Assembly: GCF_016862675.1 (NCBI RefSeq)
Contig: NZ_BONK01000004.1
Coordinates: forward strand, 248,001 to 312,000
From: Cellulomonas chitinilytica
Lineage (GTDB): Bacteria; Actinomycetota; Actinomycetes; Actinomycetales; Cellulomonadaceae
DNA: 64,000 bases
Direction: 5' to 3'
This document shows, piece after piece, positions 53,384-63,500 of the stretch. The notes under the pieces are model-generated. The model saw only the letters and a list, made by a program, of their open reading frames with translations, ran no database searches and was not told the DNA's origin. The stretch's first letter is position 1, and the number at the start of each line of letters is the position of its first letter. The position numbers and the translations under genes were made by a program.

Positions 53384-56300
53384 TCACGGCAGGGCGGCGA
53401 GGGCCTTGCGGATGCGCGTCGGGGAGACCGGGACCGGGGTGCCGAGCTGCTGGGCGAACAGGCTGACGCGCAGCTCCTCGACGAGCCAGCGCACGTCGTC
53501 GACCGCGGCCGCGCGGTCCGTGCCCGGGCGGGCCGCGGCCGCCGCGTCGTCGACGAGCTGCTCGACGTCGTGCACCTGCCAGGCGAGGTCGCCGTCCCGC
53601 TGCGGGTTGCCCGCCGCCTTCTCCAGCCGGACGCGGGCGGCCCGCAGGTACCGGGCGACGTGGGGGAGCCGGTCGGCGCCGACCTGCGAGACGAACCCGT
53701 CGTGCACCAGCCGGACGGACCGCTCGCGCAGGTCCTGGACCGTGGACAGCAGGGCCAGGCTCGCCGAGCGGCGCAGGTCCGCGTCGAGCTCGCGCCAGGC
53801 GGACAGGACGGCGACGAGGTCGGTGACGACCGTGTGGACGGCGTCCTCCAGGCCGACGCGGACCGCGGTGCGCAGGGCCGTGTAGGCGTCGGCGTCGCGG
53901 ACGTCCACCGGGGTGCGGTCGCCGAGGTGCGCGCGCACCAGGCGGTCGATCGCGGCGAGCTGCACATCCGTGACCAGGGCGTCCGTGCTCGGGTACGGGC
54001 TCGCGGCGAGCGTGAGGGCCTGCGTGCCGGTCCATCTCGTCGTGATGCGGGCGGGCTGCAGGCCGACATCGAGGAGCAGGAGGCGGCGCAGGCCGAGGCG
54101 CGCGGCGGCCGGGCGGGCGCTCTCGTCGGCCAGGGAGCGGACGGCCACCGACGTGCCCTCGTCGACGAGCGACGGGAACGCGCGGACCTGCGGGCCGGCG
54201 TCGAGGACCTCGGGCAGGCGGCCGTCCCGGAGGTCGGTGGGCCAGGTGCGCAGTCCGGCGCGTTCGAGGGTGACGAGGGGCGCGGCGTTCGACGATGACG
54301 GCGCCGGTGCCGTCGCACGGGGCGTCGTACCGACGGCAGTCGACGGGACCTGCGGGCTCGTCGGCCGGGCGGCCGATCCCGCCGCCCTGGCCTCCTCCAT
54401 CGCCGCCCGGACCGCCGTCCGCACGGCCGAGTCGACGGCCTCCTGCGTCCGGGCCGCGAGCCGGCGCTGCAGCACCTGCAGGTCCTTGCCCTCGTCGACC
54501 ACTCCCCCGCGGTCGCCGACCACCCGGAAGGTCATGCGCAGGTGGGCGGGCAGGCGGTCGTCGTCGAACGCGTCGTCGGGCACGTCGACGTCGCGCAGCT
54601 CGCGGACGGCCCGGCGGAACATCTCGCGGAACGACGGCGCCGCGTCCCCCGCGCGGACGGTGTCCTCCCACGACGCGGTGTGCGCCGCGAGCCACGCCTC
54701 GACGCCGCGGGCGACGTCCGGAGCGGGCACGAGCTGCACGCGCACGGGCTTGGGCAGCGAGCGGATCGTGGCGGTGACGAGCTCCTCGCGCAGGCCCGGG
54801 ACCATCCACCCGAAGCCGTCGGGCGTGAGCCGCGCGAGCGCCGTCAGCGGGATGTGTACAGTCACGCCGTCCGCTTCTGTACCAGGCTGGAACTGGTAGG
54901 TCAGCGGCAGGCTCAGGTCGCCCTGCAGCCAGCGGGACGGGAACGCCGACTCGTCGATCGCGTCCGCGCCGCCGCCGACGATGAGCTCCCGCGTGAACGT
55001 GAGCAGGTCCGGGTCGCGACGTCGGGCCGTCTTCCACCACTGGTCGAAGTGCCGGGCGGACACCACGTCGTCGGGCACGCGCTCGTCGTAGAACGCGAAC
55101 AGCACGTCGTCGTCGACGACCAGGTCGCGGCGGCGGGCGCGGGCCTCCAGGCCCTCGGCCTCGGCGAGGAGCCGGCGGTTCTCGTGGAAGAACGCGTGGT
55201 GCGTCGTCCACTCGCCCTGCACGAGGGCGTGCCGCAGGAACAGCTCGCGGGCGTGCTCCGGGTCGACCTTGGCGAACAGCACCCGCCGCTGCGCCACGAT
55301 CGGCACGCCGTACAGCAGCACCTTCTCGAACGCGACGGCCGCACCCTGCTTCGTCGACCACGCCGGCTCGGAGTAGGTGCGCTTCACGAGGTGCGCGCCG
55401 ACCTCCTCGGCCCACTCCGGCTGGATGCGTGCCGCGTCGCGGGCCCACAGGCGCGACGTCTCGACGAGCTCGGCGGCCATGACCCATGCCGGGGGGCGCT
55501 TCGCGAGGCCGGAGCCCGGGAAGATCGCGAACCTGGCGCCGCGGGCGCCGAGGAACTCGTTGCGGGCGCGCCGGTCGGGCCGGCCACCGGCGCGCGACCC
55601 GCCGCGGGCCGGGGCCGCGACCTCCGTCGCCTCCTGCATGCCGATCTGCGACAGCAGCCCGGACAGCACGGCGACGTGGATCCGGTCGGCGTCCCACTCG
55701 AGCCGCAACGCGCCACGCACGGGCTGGTCCGCCGGGGCGGGCGCGTCGGCGGCGGGTGCCTGCGGCCGCGGCGGCTCGACCCGGATGCCGAGCGGCTTCG
55801 CGAGCTCGCGCAGCTGCGTCACCACGTCCTGCCACTCGCGGATGCGCAGGTAGTTGAGGTGCTCGGACCGGCACAGCCGCCGGAACGCGTTGCCGGACAG
55901 GTCCCGCTGCTGCTCGCGCAGGTACATCCAGAGGTTGAGGTACGCGAGCAGGTCGGACGTCGGGTCGGCGAACCGGGCGTGCAGCTGGTCGGCCTTGTCG
56001 CGCTCCTCGGCCGGGCGCTCGCGCGGGTCCTGGATGGACAGCGCGGCGGCGATGACCATGACCTCGCGCGCGACGCCGCGGTGGCCGGCCTCGACGATCA
56101 TCCGGGCCAGGCGAGGGTCCATCGGGAGCTGGGCGAGCGCGCGTCCGGTGTCGGTGAGCCGGGTGGTGCCCTCGACGGTCTCCAGCGCGGCGAGCTCGGT
56201 GAGGAGCTGCACGCCGTCGCGGACCGCACGGACGTCCGGCGGGTCGACGAACGGGAAGCCCGTGACGTCGTCCGGCGAGGCCGCGACACCGACCGCGATC

Positions 56301-57805
56301 ATCTGCAGGATCACCGACGCCAGAGATGTACGAAGGATCTCCGGCTCGGTGTACATCGGTCGGGACGCGAAGTCGTCCTCCGAGTACAGCCGGATCGCGA
56401 TGCCGTCCGCGACACGGCCGCAGCGGCCCGAGCGCTGGTTCGCCGACGCCTGCGAGATGGGCTCGATCGGCAGCCGCTGCACCTTCGTCGCCTTCGAGTA
56501 CCGGCTGATCCGCGCGGTCCCTGGGTCGACGACGTACCGGATGCCCGGCACCGTGAGCGACGTCTCCGCGACGTTCGTCGACAGCACGACGCGCCGGTGC
56601 GGGTGCCGCTCGAACACCCGGTGCTGCTCGGCCGCCGACAACCGGCTGTACAGGGGGAGGAGCTCGACGGCTTGCGGGTGCCGCGGGTCCGTGACCCGCG
56701 CGCCCAGCGACGTCCGCAGCGCGTCCTCCGCGTCGCGGATCTCCCGCTCGCCCGAGAGGAACACGAGGATGTCGCCCGGCCCCTCGGCGGCGAGCTCGTC
56801 GACCGCCTCCGTCAGCGCCGTCATGAGGTCGCGGTCCTCGGTCGCCTTCTGCCGGGTGCGCCGGGGCGCGTCGCCCTCGGGGACCTCGACGTCCGGGGAC
56901 AGCGGCCGGTACCGGACCTCCACCGGGTACGTGCGGCCCGTCACCTCGACGACCGGGGCCGGGACGCCGTCGGGGTGCTCGTCCGTCGGCGGCCCCGCGA
57001 AGTGGCGGGCGAAGCGGGCCGAGTCGATCGTGGCCGACGTGATGACGACCTTGAGGTCCGGGCGGCGGGGGAGCAGCCGCGTGAGGTACCCGAGGATGAA
57101 GTCGATGTTGAGCGACCGCTCGTGCGCCTCGTCGATGATCAGCGTGTCGTACGACAGCAGCAGCGGGTCGCGCTGGATCTGCGCCAGCAGGATGCCGTCC
57201 GTCATGACCTTGACGAGGGTGTTCTCGCTCGACTCGTCCGTGAACCGCACCTGGTACCCGACGAGCTCGCCGAGCGTCGTGCCGACCTCCTCGGCGATCC
57301 GCTCCGCGACGGACCTCGCCGCGATCCGGCGGGGCTGCGTGTGGCCGATCTGCCCCGCCCGGCCGCGGCCCAGGTCGAGGGCGATCTTCGGGAGCTGCGT
57401 CGTCTTGCCCGAGCCCGTCTCACCCGCGACGACGACGACCTGGTGGTCGCGGATCGCGGCGGCGATCTCGTCGCGCCGGGCGCTGACCGGGAGCTGCTCG
57501 GGGTAGACGATCGCGGGCAGGACCACCGCCTCGCGATGAGCCGCGGCACGGGCCCGACGGGCGGCGGCGCGGTCGTCGTCCTGGCGCGGCGGGCGCCCCC
57601 CGCGTCCAGGCGTGCTCGCACGGGCCGCACGGTCCCCGGCCGGAGCACGGTCGGTCCGTCGTCGCGCGCCGCTGCCTCGTCGTCCGGAGCCCTCCCGCCG
57701 AGGCGCACCGGACCGCGCAGCGCCGTCGGGTCGAGGCCCGTCGCCCGGGGTGCGCCCGTCGCCCGAGCCGTGCGGCTCGGCGGGGGAGGCGGCGGAACTG
57801 GTCAC
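53384..57805 (-). CDS. hrpA: DEAH-box ATP-dependent RNA helicase HrpA
   Basis: About 1473 residues. After a disordered Arg/Gly-rich N-terminus come motif I GETGSGKTTQ, motif II DEAH in LIIDEAHERSLN, SAT in ITSATID, and motif VI QRSGRCGR. HA2/OB domains follow, and the long DUF3418 tail of actinobacterial and proteobacterial HrpA. The enzyme unwinds RNA and in E. coli resolves stalled ribosomes. A poorly conserved Ala/Ser/Pro linker sits near residue 1125. The GTG at 57805 gives a weak GGGAGA site; the first 100 residues are not conserved, so the start is uncertain. Confidence 0.93.
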   Translation of the reverse strand: MTSSAASPAEPHGSGDGRTPGDGPRPDGAARSGAPRREGSGRRGSGARRRTDRAPAGDRAARASTPGRGGRPPRQDDDRAAARRARAAAHREAVVLPAIVYPEQLPVSARRDEIAAAIRDHQVVVVAGETGSGKTTQLPKIALDLGRGRAGQIGHTQPRRIAARSVAERIAEEVGTTLGELVGYQVRFTDESSENTLVKVMTDGILLAQIQRDPLLLSYDTLIIDEAHERSLNIDFILGYLTRLLPRRPDLKVVITSATIDSARFARHFAGPPTDEHPDGVPAPVVEVTGRTYPVEVRYRPLSPDVEVPEGDAPRRTRQKATEDRDLMTALTEAVDELAAEGPGDILVFLSGEREIRDAEDALRTSLGARVTDPRHPQAVELLPLYSRLSAAEQHRVFERHPHRRVVLSTNVAETSLTVPGIRYVVDPGTARISRYSKATKVQRLPIEPISQASANQRSGRCGRVADGIAIRLYSEDDFASRPMYTEPEILRTSLASVILQMIAVGVAASPDDVTGFPFVDPPDVRAVRDGVQLLTELAALETVEGTTRLTDTGRALAQLPMDPRLARMIVEAGHRGVAREVMVIAAALSIQDPRERPAEERDKADQLHARFADPTSDLLAYLNLWMYLREQQRDLSGNAFRRLCRSEHLNYLRIREWQDVVTQLRELAKPLGIRVEPPRPQAPAADAPAPADQPVRGALRLEWDADRIHVAVLSGLLSQIGMQEATEVAAPARGGSRAGGRPDRRARNEFLGARGARFAIFPGSGLAKRPPAWVMAAELVETSRLWARDAARIQPEWAEEVGAHLVKRTYSEPAWSTKQGAAVAFEKVLLYGVPIVAQRRVLFAKVDPEHARELFLRHALVQGEWTTHHAFFHENRRLLAEAEGLEARARRRDLVVDDDVLFAFYDERVPDDVVSARHFDQWWKTARRRDPDLLTFTRELIVGGGADAIDESAFPSRWLQGDLSLPLTYQFQPGTEADGVTVHIPLTALARLTPDGFGWMVPGLREELVTATIRSLPKPVRVQLVPAPDVARGVEAWLAAHTASWEDTVRAGDAAPSFREMFRRAVRELRDVDVPDDAFDDDRLPAHLRMTFRVVGDRGGVVDEGKDLQVLQRRLAARTQEAVDSAVRTAVRAAMEEARAAGSAARPTSPQVPSTAVGTTPRATAPAPSSSNAAPLVTLERAGLRTWPTDLRDGRLPEVLDAGPQVRAFPSLVDEGTSVAVRSLADESARPAAARLGLRRLLLLDVGLQPARITTRWTGTQALTLAASPYPSTDALVTDVQLAAIDRLVRAHLGDRTPVDVRDADAYTALRTAVRVGLEDAVHTVVTDLVAVLSAWRELDADLRRSASLALLSTVQDLRERSVRLVHDGFVSQVGADRLPHVARYLRAARVRLEKAAGNPQRDGDLAWQVHDVEQLVDDAAAAARPGTDRAAAVDDVRWLVEELRVSLFAQQLGTPVPVSPTRIRKALAALP

Positions 57806-57845
57806 GACGACCGATTCTCCCAGGTGCCCCGGCGAGGTCGCGCGC

Positions 57846-57904
57846 GTATTCGCGCCGGGCGCAGTCCCGCGGGCTCCCGTCCGTCCGGGAGAGGGCGCGA
57901 ATAC
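57846..57904. promoter_or_regulatory. Inverted repeat between divergent hrpA and ybaK genes
   Basis: GTATTCGCGCC (57846-57856) and GGCGCGAATAC (57894-57904) are exact inverted copies, 37 bases apart. Each contains a GAATAC that could serve as the -10 of the gene it faces. They may be paired operators or mirror-image promoters. Confidence 0.5.
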
Positions 57905-57914
57905 AGTGGCGCGC

Positions 57915-58412
57915 ATGAGCGACGACGCCCCCGCCCAGGCCGCGACAGACGGTGAACGGCGCGCGCTCGCCGCGCTCGAGGCGTCGTCGATCGCCTTCAC
58001 CGTCAGCCGCCACGGACCCGTGCGGTCGCTGGCCGAGGCGGCGCAGACACGCGGCATCGAGCCGTCCGGGATCGTCAAGACGATCGTCGTGCGGCGCGGG
58101 GACGACGACTTCCTGTTCGTGCTCGTCCCCGGCGACCGGACCATCTCGTGGCCCAAGCTGCGGGCGCTGCTCGGCGTGAGCCGGCTGTCGATGCCCGACG
58201 CGGCGACGGCGAAGGACGTCACCGGCTACGAGCGCGGCACCATCACGCCGTTCGGGTCGCTGCGCGACTGGCCCGTCGTCGCCGACTCGCGGATCCCCGG
58301 GCGCCCGGTGTCGATCGGGGGCGGGGCGCACGGGGTCGCGGCGACGGTCGACGGAGCCGACCTGGCGAAGGCCCTCGCCGCGACGGTCGCGGACGTGACC
58401 GACCCGGAGTGA
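57915..58412 (+). CDS. YbaK/EbsC-family aminoacyl-tRNA deacylase
   Basis: 165 residues. The YbaK fold is seen in FTVSRHGPVRSLAEAA, GIVKTIVVRRGDDDFLFVLVPGDRTISWPKLRALLG, TGYERGTITPFG and the C-terminal SIGGGAHGVAATVDGADL. The conserved catalytic Lys lies in VKTIV. Members hydrolyse mis-charged tRNAs such as Cys-tRNAPro. The ATG at 57915 is probably leaderless, about ten bases after a GAATAC -10-like element. Confidence 0.9.
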   Translation: MSDDAPAQAATDGERRALAALEASSIAFTVSRHGPVRSLAEAAQTRGIEPSGIVKTIVVRRGDDDFLFVLVPGDRTISWPKLRALLGVSRLSMPDAATAKDVTGYERGTITPFGSLRDWPVVADSRIPGRPVSIGGGAHGVAATVDGADLAKALAATVADVTDPE

Positions 58413-58425
58413 GGGGTCGGCGCGG

Positions 58426-58818
58426 TCAGTGCGGGACGAACGCCGTCGGCCGCATCGTGAGGATCACCCGCACCGGTGCGTCCGGCGGGTCGTACGACGT
58501 GCCGTACCGGGTCATCAGCGAACGGTAGAACGACGCGTCCTCGTCGTCCGGCTCGATGCTCTCGACGACGCCGCGCACCTCGAGCGAGCGGTACGGGTTC
58601 TCCGGGTCGTGGATCGAGAGGGCGACCCGCGGGTCCGCCAGGAGGTTGCGGTACTTCTGCCGCGTCGTCGTGTGCGTGAAGCGCAGGACGTCGCCGTCGC
58701 GGACGAACCACATGGTGCTGGACTGCGGCGCGCCGTCGGGTCCGAGGGTGGCGAGGTGCGCGTACAGGGGGCGGTCCAGCAGGTCGGCGTGACTGGCGGG
58801 GAGCTCGGTGCGGGCCAT
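58426..58818 (-). CDS. PPOX-class F420-dependent oxidoreductase-type protein
   Basis: 130 residues, split-barrel flavin/F420-binding fold. Typical parts: YAHLATLGPDGAPQSSTMWFVRDGDVLRFTHTTTRQKYRNLLADPRVALSIHDPENPYRSLEVRG. This pattern matches actinobacterial F420-binding enzymes of the FDOR-B group. It likely reduces a small molecule with F420H2 or binds F420 or a flavin. Convergent with ybaK. Confidence 0.85.
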   Translation of the reverse strand: MARTELPASHADLLDRPLYAHLATLGPDGAPQSSTMWFVRDGDVLRFTHTTTRQKYRNLLADPRVALSIHDPENPYRSLEVRGVVESIEPDDEDASFYRSLMTRYGTSYDPPDAPVRVILTMRPTAFVPH

Positions 58819-58979
58819 CCGGAGACGTTATCGGGACCGACGACATCCGGCCCCCGGATGTGTGGGAAACGGAGGAATCGGGCCGATTCGGGTCGCGCGA
58901 GCGATACTTACCGGTACGGTCATGGCGCCGGTCCCGAGAAAGCGGTACCGCACGCGCTGGTGTCACGAGCCGAGGAGCC

Positions 58980-59330
58980 ATGGAGCTGATCGAGCACTCT
59001 GCCGCCGCCGGCACGATCACGGTGGAGACGCAGGAGGGCCGGACGGTCGTCGTCCTGGCAGGAGAGATCGACGCGGCGCTCCGTGAGGAGGCGAGCGCGT
59101 CGATGGGGCTCGCCCTCATCAACGGCCTGCCGATCGTGGTCGACTCCTCGCCGGCCACGTTCATCGACTCGTCGGGCCTCGCGTTCGTCCTGCAGCTGCA
59201 CCTCGCGGCCCAGGAGGCCGGGATCCCCGTCACGCTGCGCGACCCCGGCCGGGTCGTGCGCGACGTGCTGGAGATGGTCGGGCTGTCGAGCGAGCTGCCG
59301 CACGAGCCGGAGCGCGTCGCGTCCCGCTGA
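58980..59330 (+). CDS. STAS-domain anti-sigma factor antagonist
   Basis: 116 residues with a SpoIIAA-like STAS fold: VETQEGRTVVVLAGEIDAALREEAS, IVVDSSPATFIDSSGLAFVLQLH. The phosphorylatable Ser is expected at S64 in FIDSSGL. Such proteins, when dephosphorylated, bind anti-sigma kinases. No kinase or sigma gene is adjacent. GAGGAG lies only two bases from the ATG; a GATACT -10-like sequence is at 58901-58906. Confidence 0.85.
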   Translation: MELIEHSAAAGTITVETQEGRTVVVLAGEIDAALREEASASMGLALINGLPIVVDSSPATFIDSSGLAFVLQLHLAAQEAGIPVTLRDPGRVVRDVLEMVGLSSELPHEPERVASR

Positions 59331-59418
59331 GCGATCCCGCCGGCGTGTCGCGCCGCGGGTCCGGGACAGGCCGGGCGGCCTCTCCGGGACTGTCGGACCC
59401 CTCGGTTACGGTCCGGGC

Positions 59419-60585
59419 ATGCGGATGCTCCACACGTCGGACTGGCACCTGGGCCGGTCGCTGCACGGGGTCGACCTGCTCGACCACCAGGCGGCGTACC
59501 TGGACCACCTGGTCGACGTCGTGCGCAGCGAGTCCGTGGGCGTCGTCGTGGTCGCGGGGGACGTGTACGACCGGGCGATCCCGCCCGTCGAGGCCGTCAC
59601 CCTGCTGTCGGACGCGCTCGCGCGGCTGACCGAGCACGCCACGGTCGTCGTGACGTCCGGCAACCACGACTCCGCGACGCGGCTCGGGTTCGGGTCGGCG
59701 CTCATGCGCGAGCGGGTACGCCTGCGGACGCGGGTCGCCGAGCTCGCGGAGCCCGTGGTGCTCGCCGACGACGAGGGCGACGTGCTCGTCTACGGCGTCC
59801 CCTACCTCGACCCCGACTTCGCGCGGGCGTCCCTCGCGGACGACGGGGAGCCGCCCCTCGCGCGGTCGCACGAGGCCGTGACCGCGGCGGCGATGCGGCG
59901 GATCCGGGCCGACGTCGGGCGGCGCCCGGGCGGGTCGCGCTCGGTCGTCGCCGCGCACGCCTTCGTCGTGGGGGGCCTGCCCAGCGAGTCCGAGCGGGAC
60001 ATCCGGGTGGGTGGCGTCGACCACGTGCCCGCCGGGGTGTTCGACGGGGTCGACTACGTCGCGCTCGGCCACCTGCACGGGCCGCAGCGGGTGGGCGGGG
60101 CGGACGGCACCGTGCTGCGGTACAGCGGGTCGCCGCTGGCCTACTCGTTCTCCGAGCAGCACCACGCGAAGTCCATGGTCCTCGTCGACCTGGCCGGCAC
60201 CGGGGCGGTGCGCACCGAGCTCGTCGCCGCGCCCGTGCCCCGGCGGCTCGCGGACGTCACGGGCACGCTCGACGACCTGCTGGGCTCGTCCGGAGAGGCG
60301 CACCTCGAGGACTGGGTCCGCGTCACGGTGACCGACACGCACCGGCCGCAGGACCTCGTGCGGCGCGTCCGGCACCGGTTCCCGCACGCGCTCGTCGTGC
60401 AGCACCGCGCCGCGGACGGTGGCCCCCGGCCGAGCCGCGCCACCGAGGTGACGGGAGCGCACGACCCGGTCGACGTCGCGGCCGACTTCGTGCACCACGT
60501 CACGGGCGTGGCGCCCGCCGACGACGAGCTCGCGGTCCTGCGTCGTGCGTACGAGCAGGTCGCCGACGTGGAGCGGAGCGCCTGA
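59419..60585 (+). CDS. sbcD: Exonuclease SbcCD subunit D
   Basis: 388 residues, Mre11-type nuclease. Metal motifs in order: HTSDWHLGRSLHG, VVAGDVYDRAIPP, TSGNHDSATRL, AAHAFVVGG and LGHLHGPQ. The C-terminal capping domain follows. With SbcC it cuts hairpins and blocked DNA ends. Stop overlaps the sbcC ATG as TGATG. The ATG at 59419 has no good ribosome site. Confidence 0.94.
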   Translation: MRMLHTSDWHLGRSLHGVDLLDHQAAYLDHLVDVVRSESVGVVVVAGDVYDRAIPPVEAVTLLSDALARLTEHATVVVTSGNHDSATRLGFGSALMRERVRLRTRVAELAEPVVLADDEGDVLVYGVPYLDPDFARASLADDGEPPLARSHEAVTAAAMRRIRADVGRRPGGSRSVVAAHAFVVGGLPSESERDIRVGGVDHVPAGVFDGVDYVALGHLHGPQRVGGADGTVLRYSGSPLAYSFSEQHHAKSMVLVDLAGTGAVRTELVAAPVPRRLADVTGTLDDLLGSSGEAHLEDWVRVTVTDTHRPQDLVRRVRHRFPHALVVQHRAADGGPRPSRATEVTGAHDPVDVAADFVHHVTGVAPADDELAVLRRAYEQVADVERSA

Positions 60586-63500
60586 TGCAGATCCGTTCCC
60601 TGATGCTGCAGGCGATCGGCCCGTTCGCCGACGCGCACACCATCGACTTCGACGCGCTGGGCGCCTCCGGGCTGTTCCTGCTCGACGGGCCGACGGGCTC
60701 CGGGAAGTCGACGCTCATCGACGCGATCGTGTTCGCGCTGTACGGCAAGGTCGCCTCGAGCGAGGCCAGCGACGACCGGCTGCGGTCCGCGTTCGCGGCG
60801 GACCACGTCGAGAGCGTCGTCGACCTCGTGTTCGAGGTGTCGTCCGGGCTGTACCGGGTGCGCCGGACGCCCGCGTTCCAGCGCGCCAAGAAGCGCGGCA
60901 GCGGCACGACGACGGCCCAGGCCACGGTCAAGGCGTGGCGGCTGCCGGCGGACGCCGACGTGCACGGCGGCCCCGCGGTGCTCGACCTGGTCGGAGTGCC
61001 GCTCGGCAACCGGCTCGACGAGGTCGGCGCCGAGATCCAGCGGGCCGTCGGCCTCGACCGCATGCAGTTCGTGCAGACCGTCGTGCTGCCCCAGGGGGAG
61101 TTCGCGCGGTTCCTGCGCTCCGACCCGGACAAGGAGCGCCGGGTCCTGCTGCAGAAGATCTTCGGCACCGAGGTGTACGAGCGCCTTCAGGTGCGGCTGG
61201 GGGAGATGCGTGCCGAGTCGAACCGGGCGGTCGAGGCCGCCCGAGGGGCGCTCGACGAGGCCGTCGCCCACCTCGTCGGCGCCGCTCGGCTCGACGAGGT
61301 CGAGGCCGACGAGCTGCGTGCGGCCGTCGACGCGGCAGCGCGACGCGGCGGGCCGACGGAGTCGCTCGCGGCCGACGTGGCGGACGTCGTCGGGCTGTGG
61401 GTGGACCGGCTCGCCGGGTCGGCCACGGCCGGACGTGCCGCGGCCGACGAGGCGGAACGCGCCCGGCAGGCGGCCCGGACGGCGCTCGACGCGGCTGCTG
61501 CGACGGCCGCGCTGCTCGAACGGCGGGACCGGCTCCGGGCCGAGCGGACCGCGCTCGCGGCGCAGGAGGACATGCAGGCGGAGGCGGTCGCCCGGCTCGC
61601 CGCAGGCCGCGCCGCACGGTCCGTCCACCCGCTGCTCGTGGCCGCCGACGCGGCCGAGGTCGAGGCCCAGGCGGCGCGCAAGGCCCTGGCGGCGGCGCTC
61701 GACGTGGCGCCCGCCGACCTGGTGCGTCCGGGACCGGACGCGTCGCGAGGCGCCGTCGCAGGCGGCCCGGGTGCGGGGCGCCCCCTGGACGAGGTGGCGC
61801 TTCGGCAGGTCGTGCCCGACGCCGAGGAGCTGCGCGGGCGGTTGCACGACGCGCACCGGCAGGCCGTCGCCGATGCAGCCGTGCTCGTGCGGGTCGTGCA
61901 GGTCGAGGCCCGCCTGGAGGCGCGGCGGCGCGCGCTGCGCGCGGGGCTCGACGAGCTCGACGACCTGGCCGTCGAGCTCGCGGCGCACGCCGCGTGGCTC
62001 GCCGGCCGTCCGGGCGAACGCGAGGCTCTCGCGGGTCGGCTCGACGCGGCGCGGGCGGCGGCGGCGCGGCTCGGCGAGCACGAGGCGGCGCTGCGGTCCG
62101 CCGAGGAGCTGCGTGGCGCCGTCGAGGCCCTCGGACGGGCCCGCGACGCGCTGGTGGCCGCCGAGGACGTCCGCGCCGCGGCGGGGCGCACCGCCGTCGT
62201 GGCGGTCGAGCGCGAGCGGGACCTGCGGCGGGCCCGCATCGCGGGCCTCGCGGGCGAGATCGCCGCGTCGCTGACCGACGGGCAGGCGTGCCCGGTGTGC
62301 GGCGGCGTCGAGCACCCCGACAAGGCGGTGCTCGGGGCCGACCACGTGTCGGCGACGCAGGTCGAGGACGCCGAGCGGGACAGGGTCGCGGCGGAGGCGT
62401 CGCTCACCGGGGCCCGTTCGCAGGTGGACGTGCTGACCGAGCGGGTGGCCGCCCTGGCCGCACGGGTCGGCGACGCCACCGAGGCCTCCGCGCTGCGGGC
62501 CGTCACCACGGCCACGGCGCAGGTGGACCAGTGCCGCGCGCACGTCGCCGACGCCGCGCGGCTGGCACCCGAGGTCGACGGGTTCGACGAGGCGACCCGT
62601 GCCCGGGAGCAGGCCCGCGGGACCGTCGAGCAGGAGCGCACCGCGCGTGCCGCCACGCTCGACGCGGAACGCGCCCTGCTCGGCACGGCCGAGACCGAGG
62701 TCATCGACGCGCGTGCCGACCACCCGACGGTGGCCGCCCGGCACGCCGCCCTCGAGGAGCGGGTCGAGGTCACGGCCGACCTCCTCGCGGCGCTCGCCGA
62801 CCGGGAGACGGCCGCCGAGCACGCCGCCCGGCGGGACGCCGAGCTCACCGCCGGGCTCGCCGACACCGGGTTCGGGTCCGCGTCGGCAGCCCGGGACGCG
62901 CTGGTGCCCCCCGAGGTCCTCACCGAGCTGGCGACGCTCGTCGACGCCTACGGGCGGGCGGTCGACCGGGTCGAGGCCGGTCTCGCGGAGCCCGCGCTCG
63001 CGGCCCTCGCGGACGACGCCACCGTGGACCTCGCGGCGGTGCAGGACGCCGAGCGTGACGCGCGGGCGGCCGCCGACGCCGCGGCGGCCGTGGCGTCGCT
63101 CGCCGCCGACCGGGCCGCGGCCGCCGCGCGTGCCGGCGACTCCGTCCGGTCCGCCGCCGGGACGCTCGTGCGGCGGCTGCGCGACGCCGCGCCGGTCGCC
63201 CGGATGGCGGGGCTCGCGGCGGGCAACGGCGGGGACAACGGCAAGGGCCTGTCACTCGCCACGTTCGTGCTGATGCGGCGGTTCGAGGACGTCGTCGCCG
63301 CCGCCAACGACCGGCTGCTCGTGATGTCCGACGGGCGGTACGAGCTCGAGCGGTCCGACGAGAAGGAGGACGTCCGCTCCCGAAACACCGGCCTCGCGAT
63401 GCGGGTCCTCGACCACCACACCGAGCAGGCGCGCGACCCGCGCTCCCTGTCCGGCGGGGAGACGTTCTACGTGTCGCTGTGCCTCGCGCTCGGCATGGCG

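Noticed and set aside
54542..57955. Long plus-strand open frame opposite hrpA
   Set aside because: Antisense shadow of the clear DEAH helicase; no conserved motifs.
60141..62822. Long minus-strand open frame opposite sbcC
   Set aside because: Arg/Gly/Val-rich shadow produced by codon bias on the true strand.
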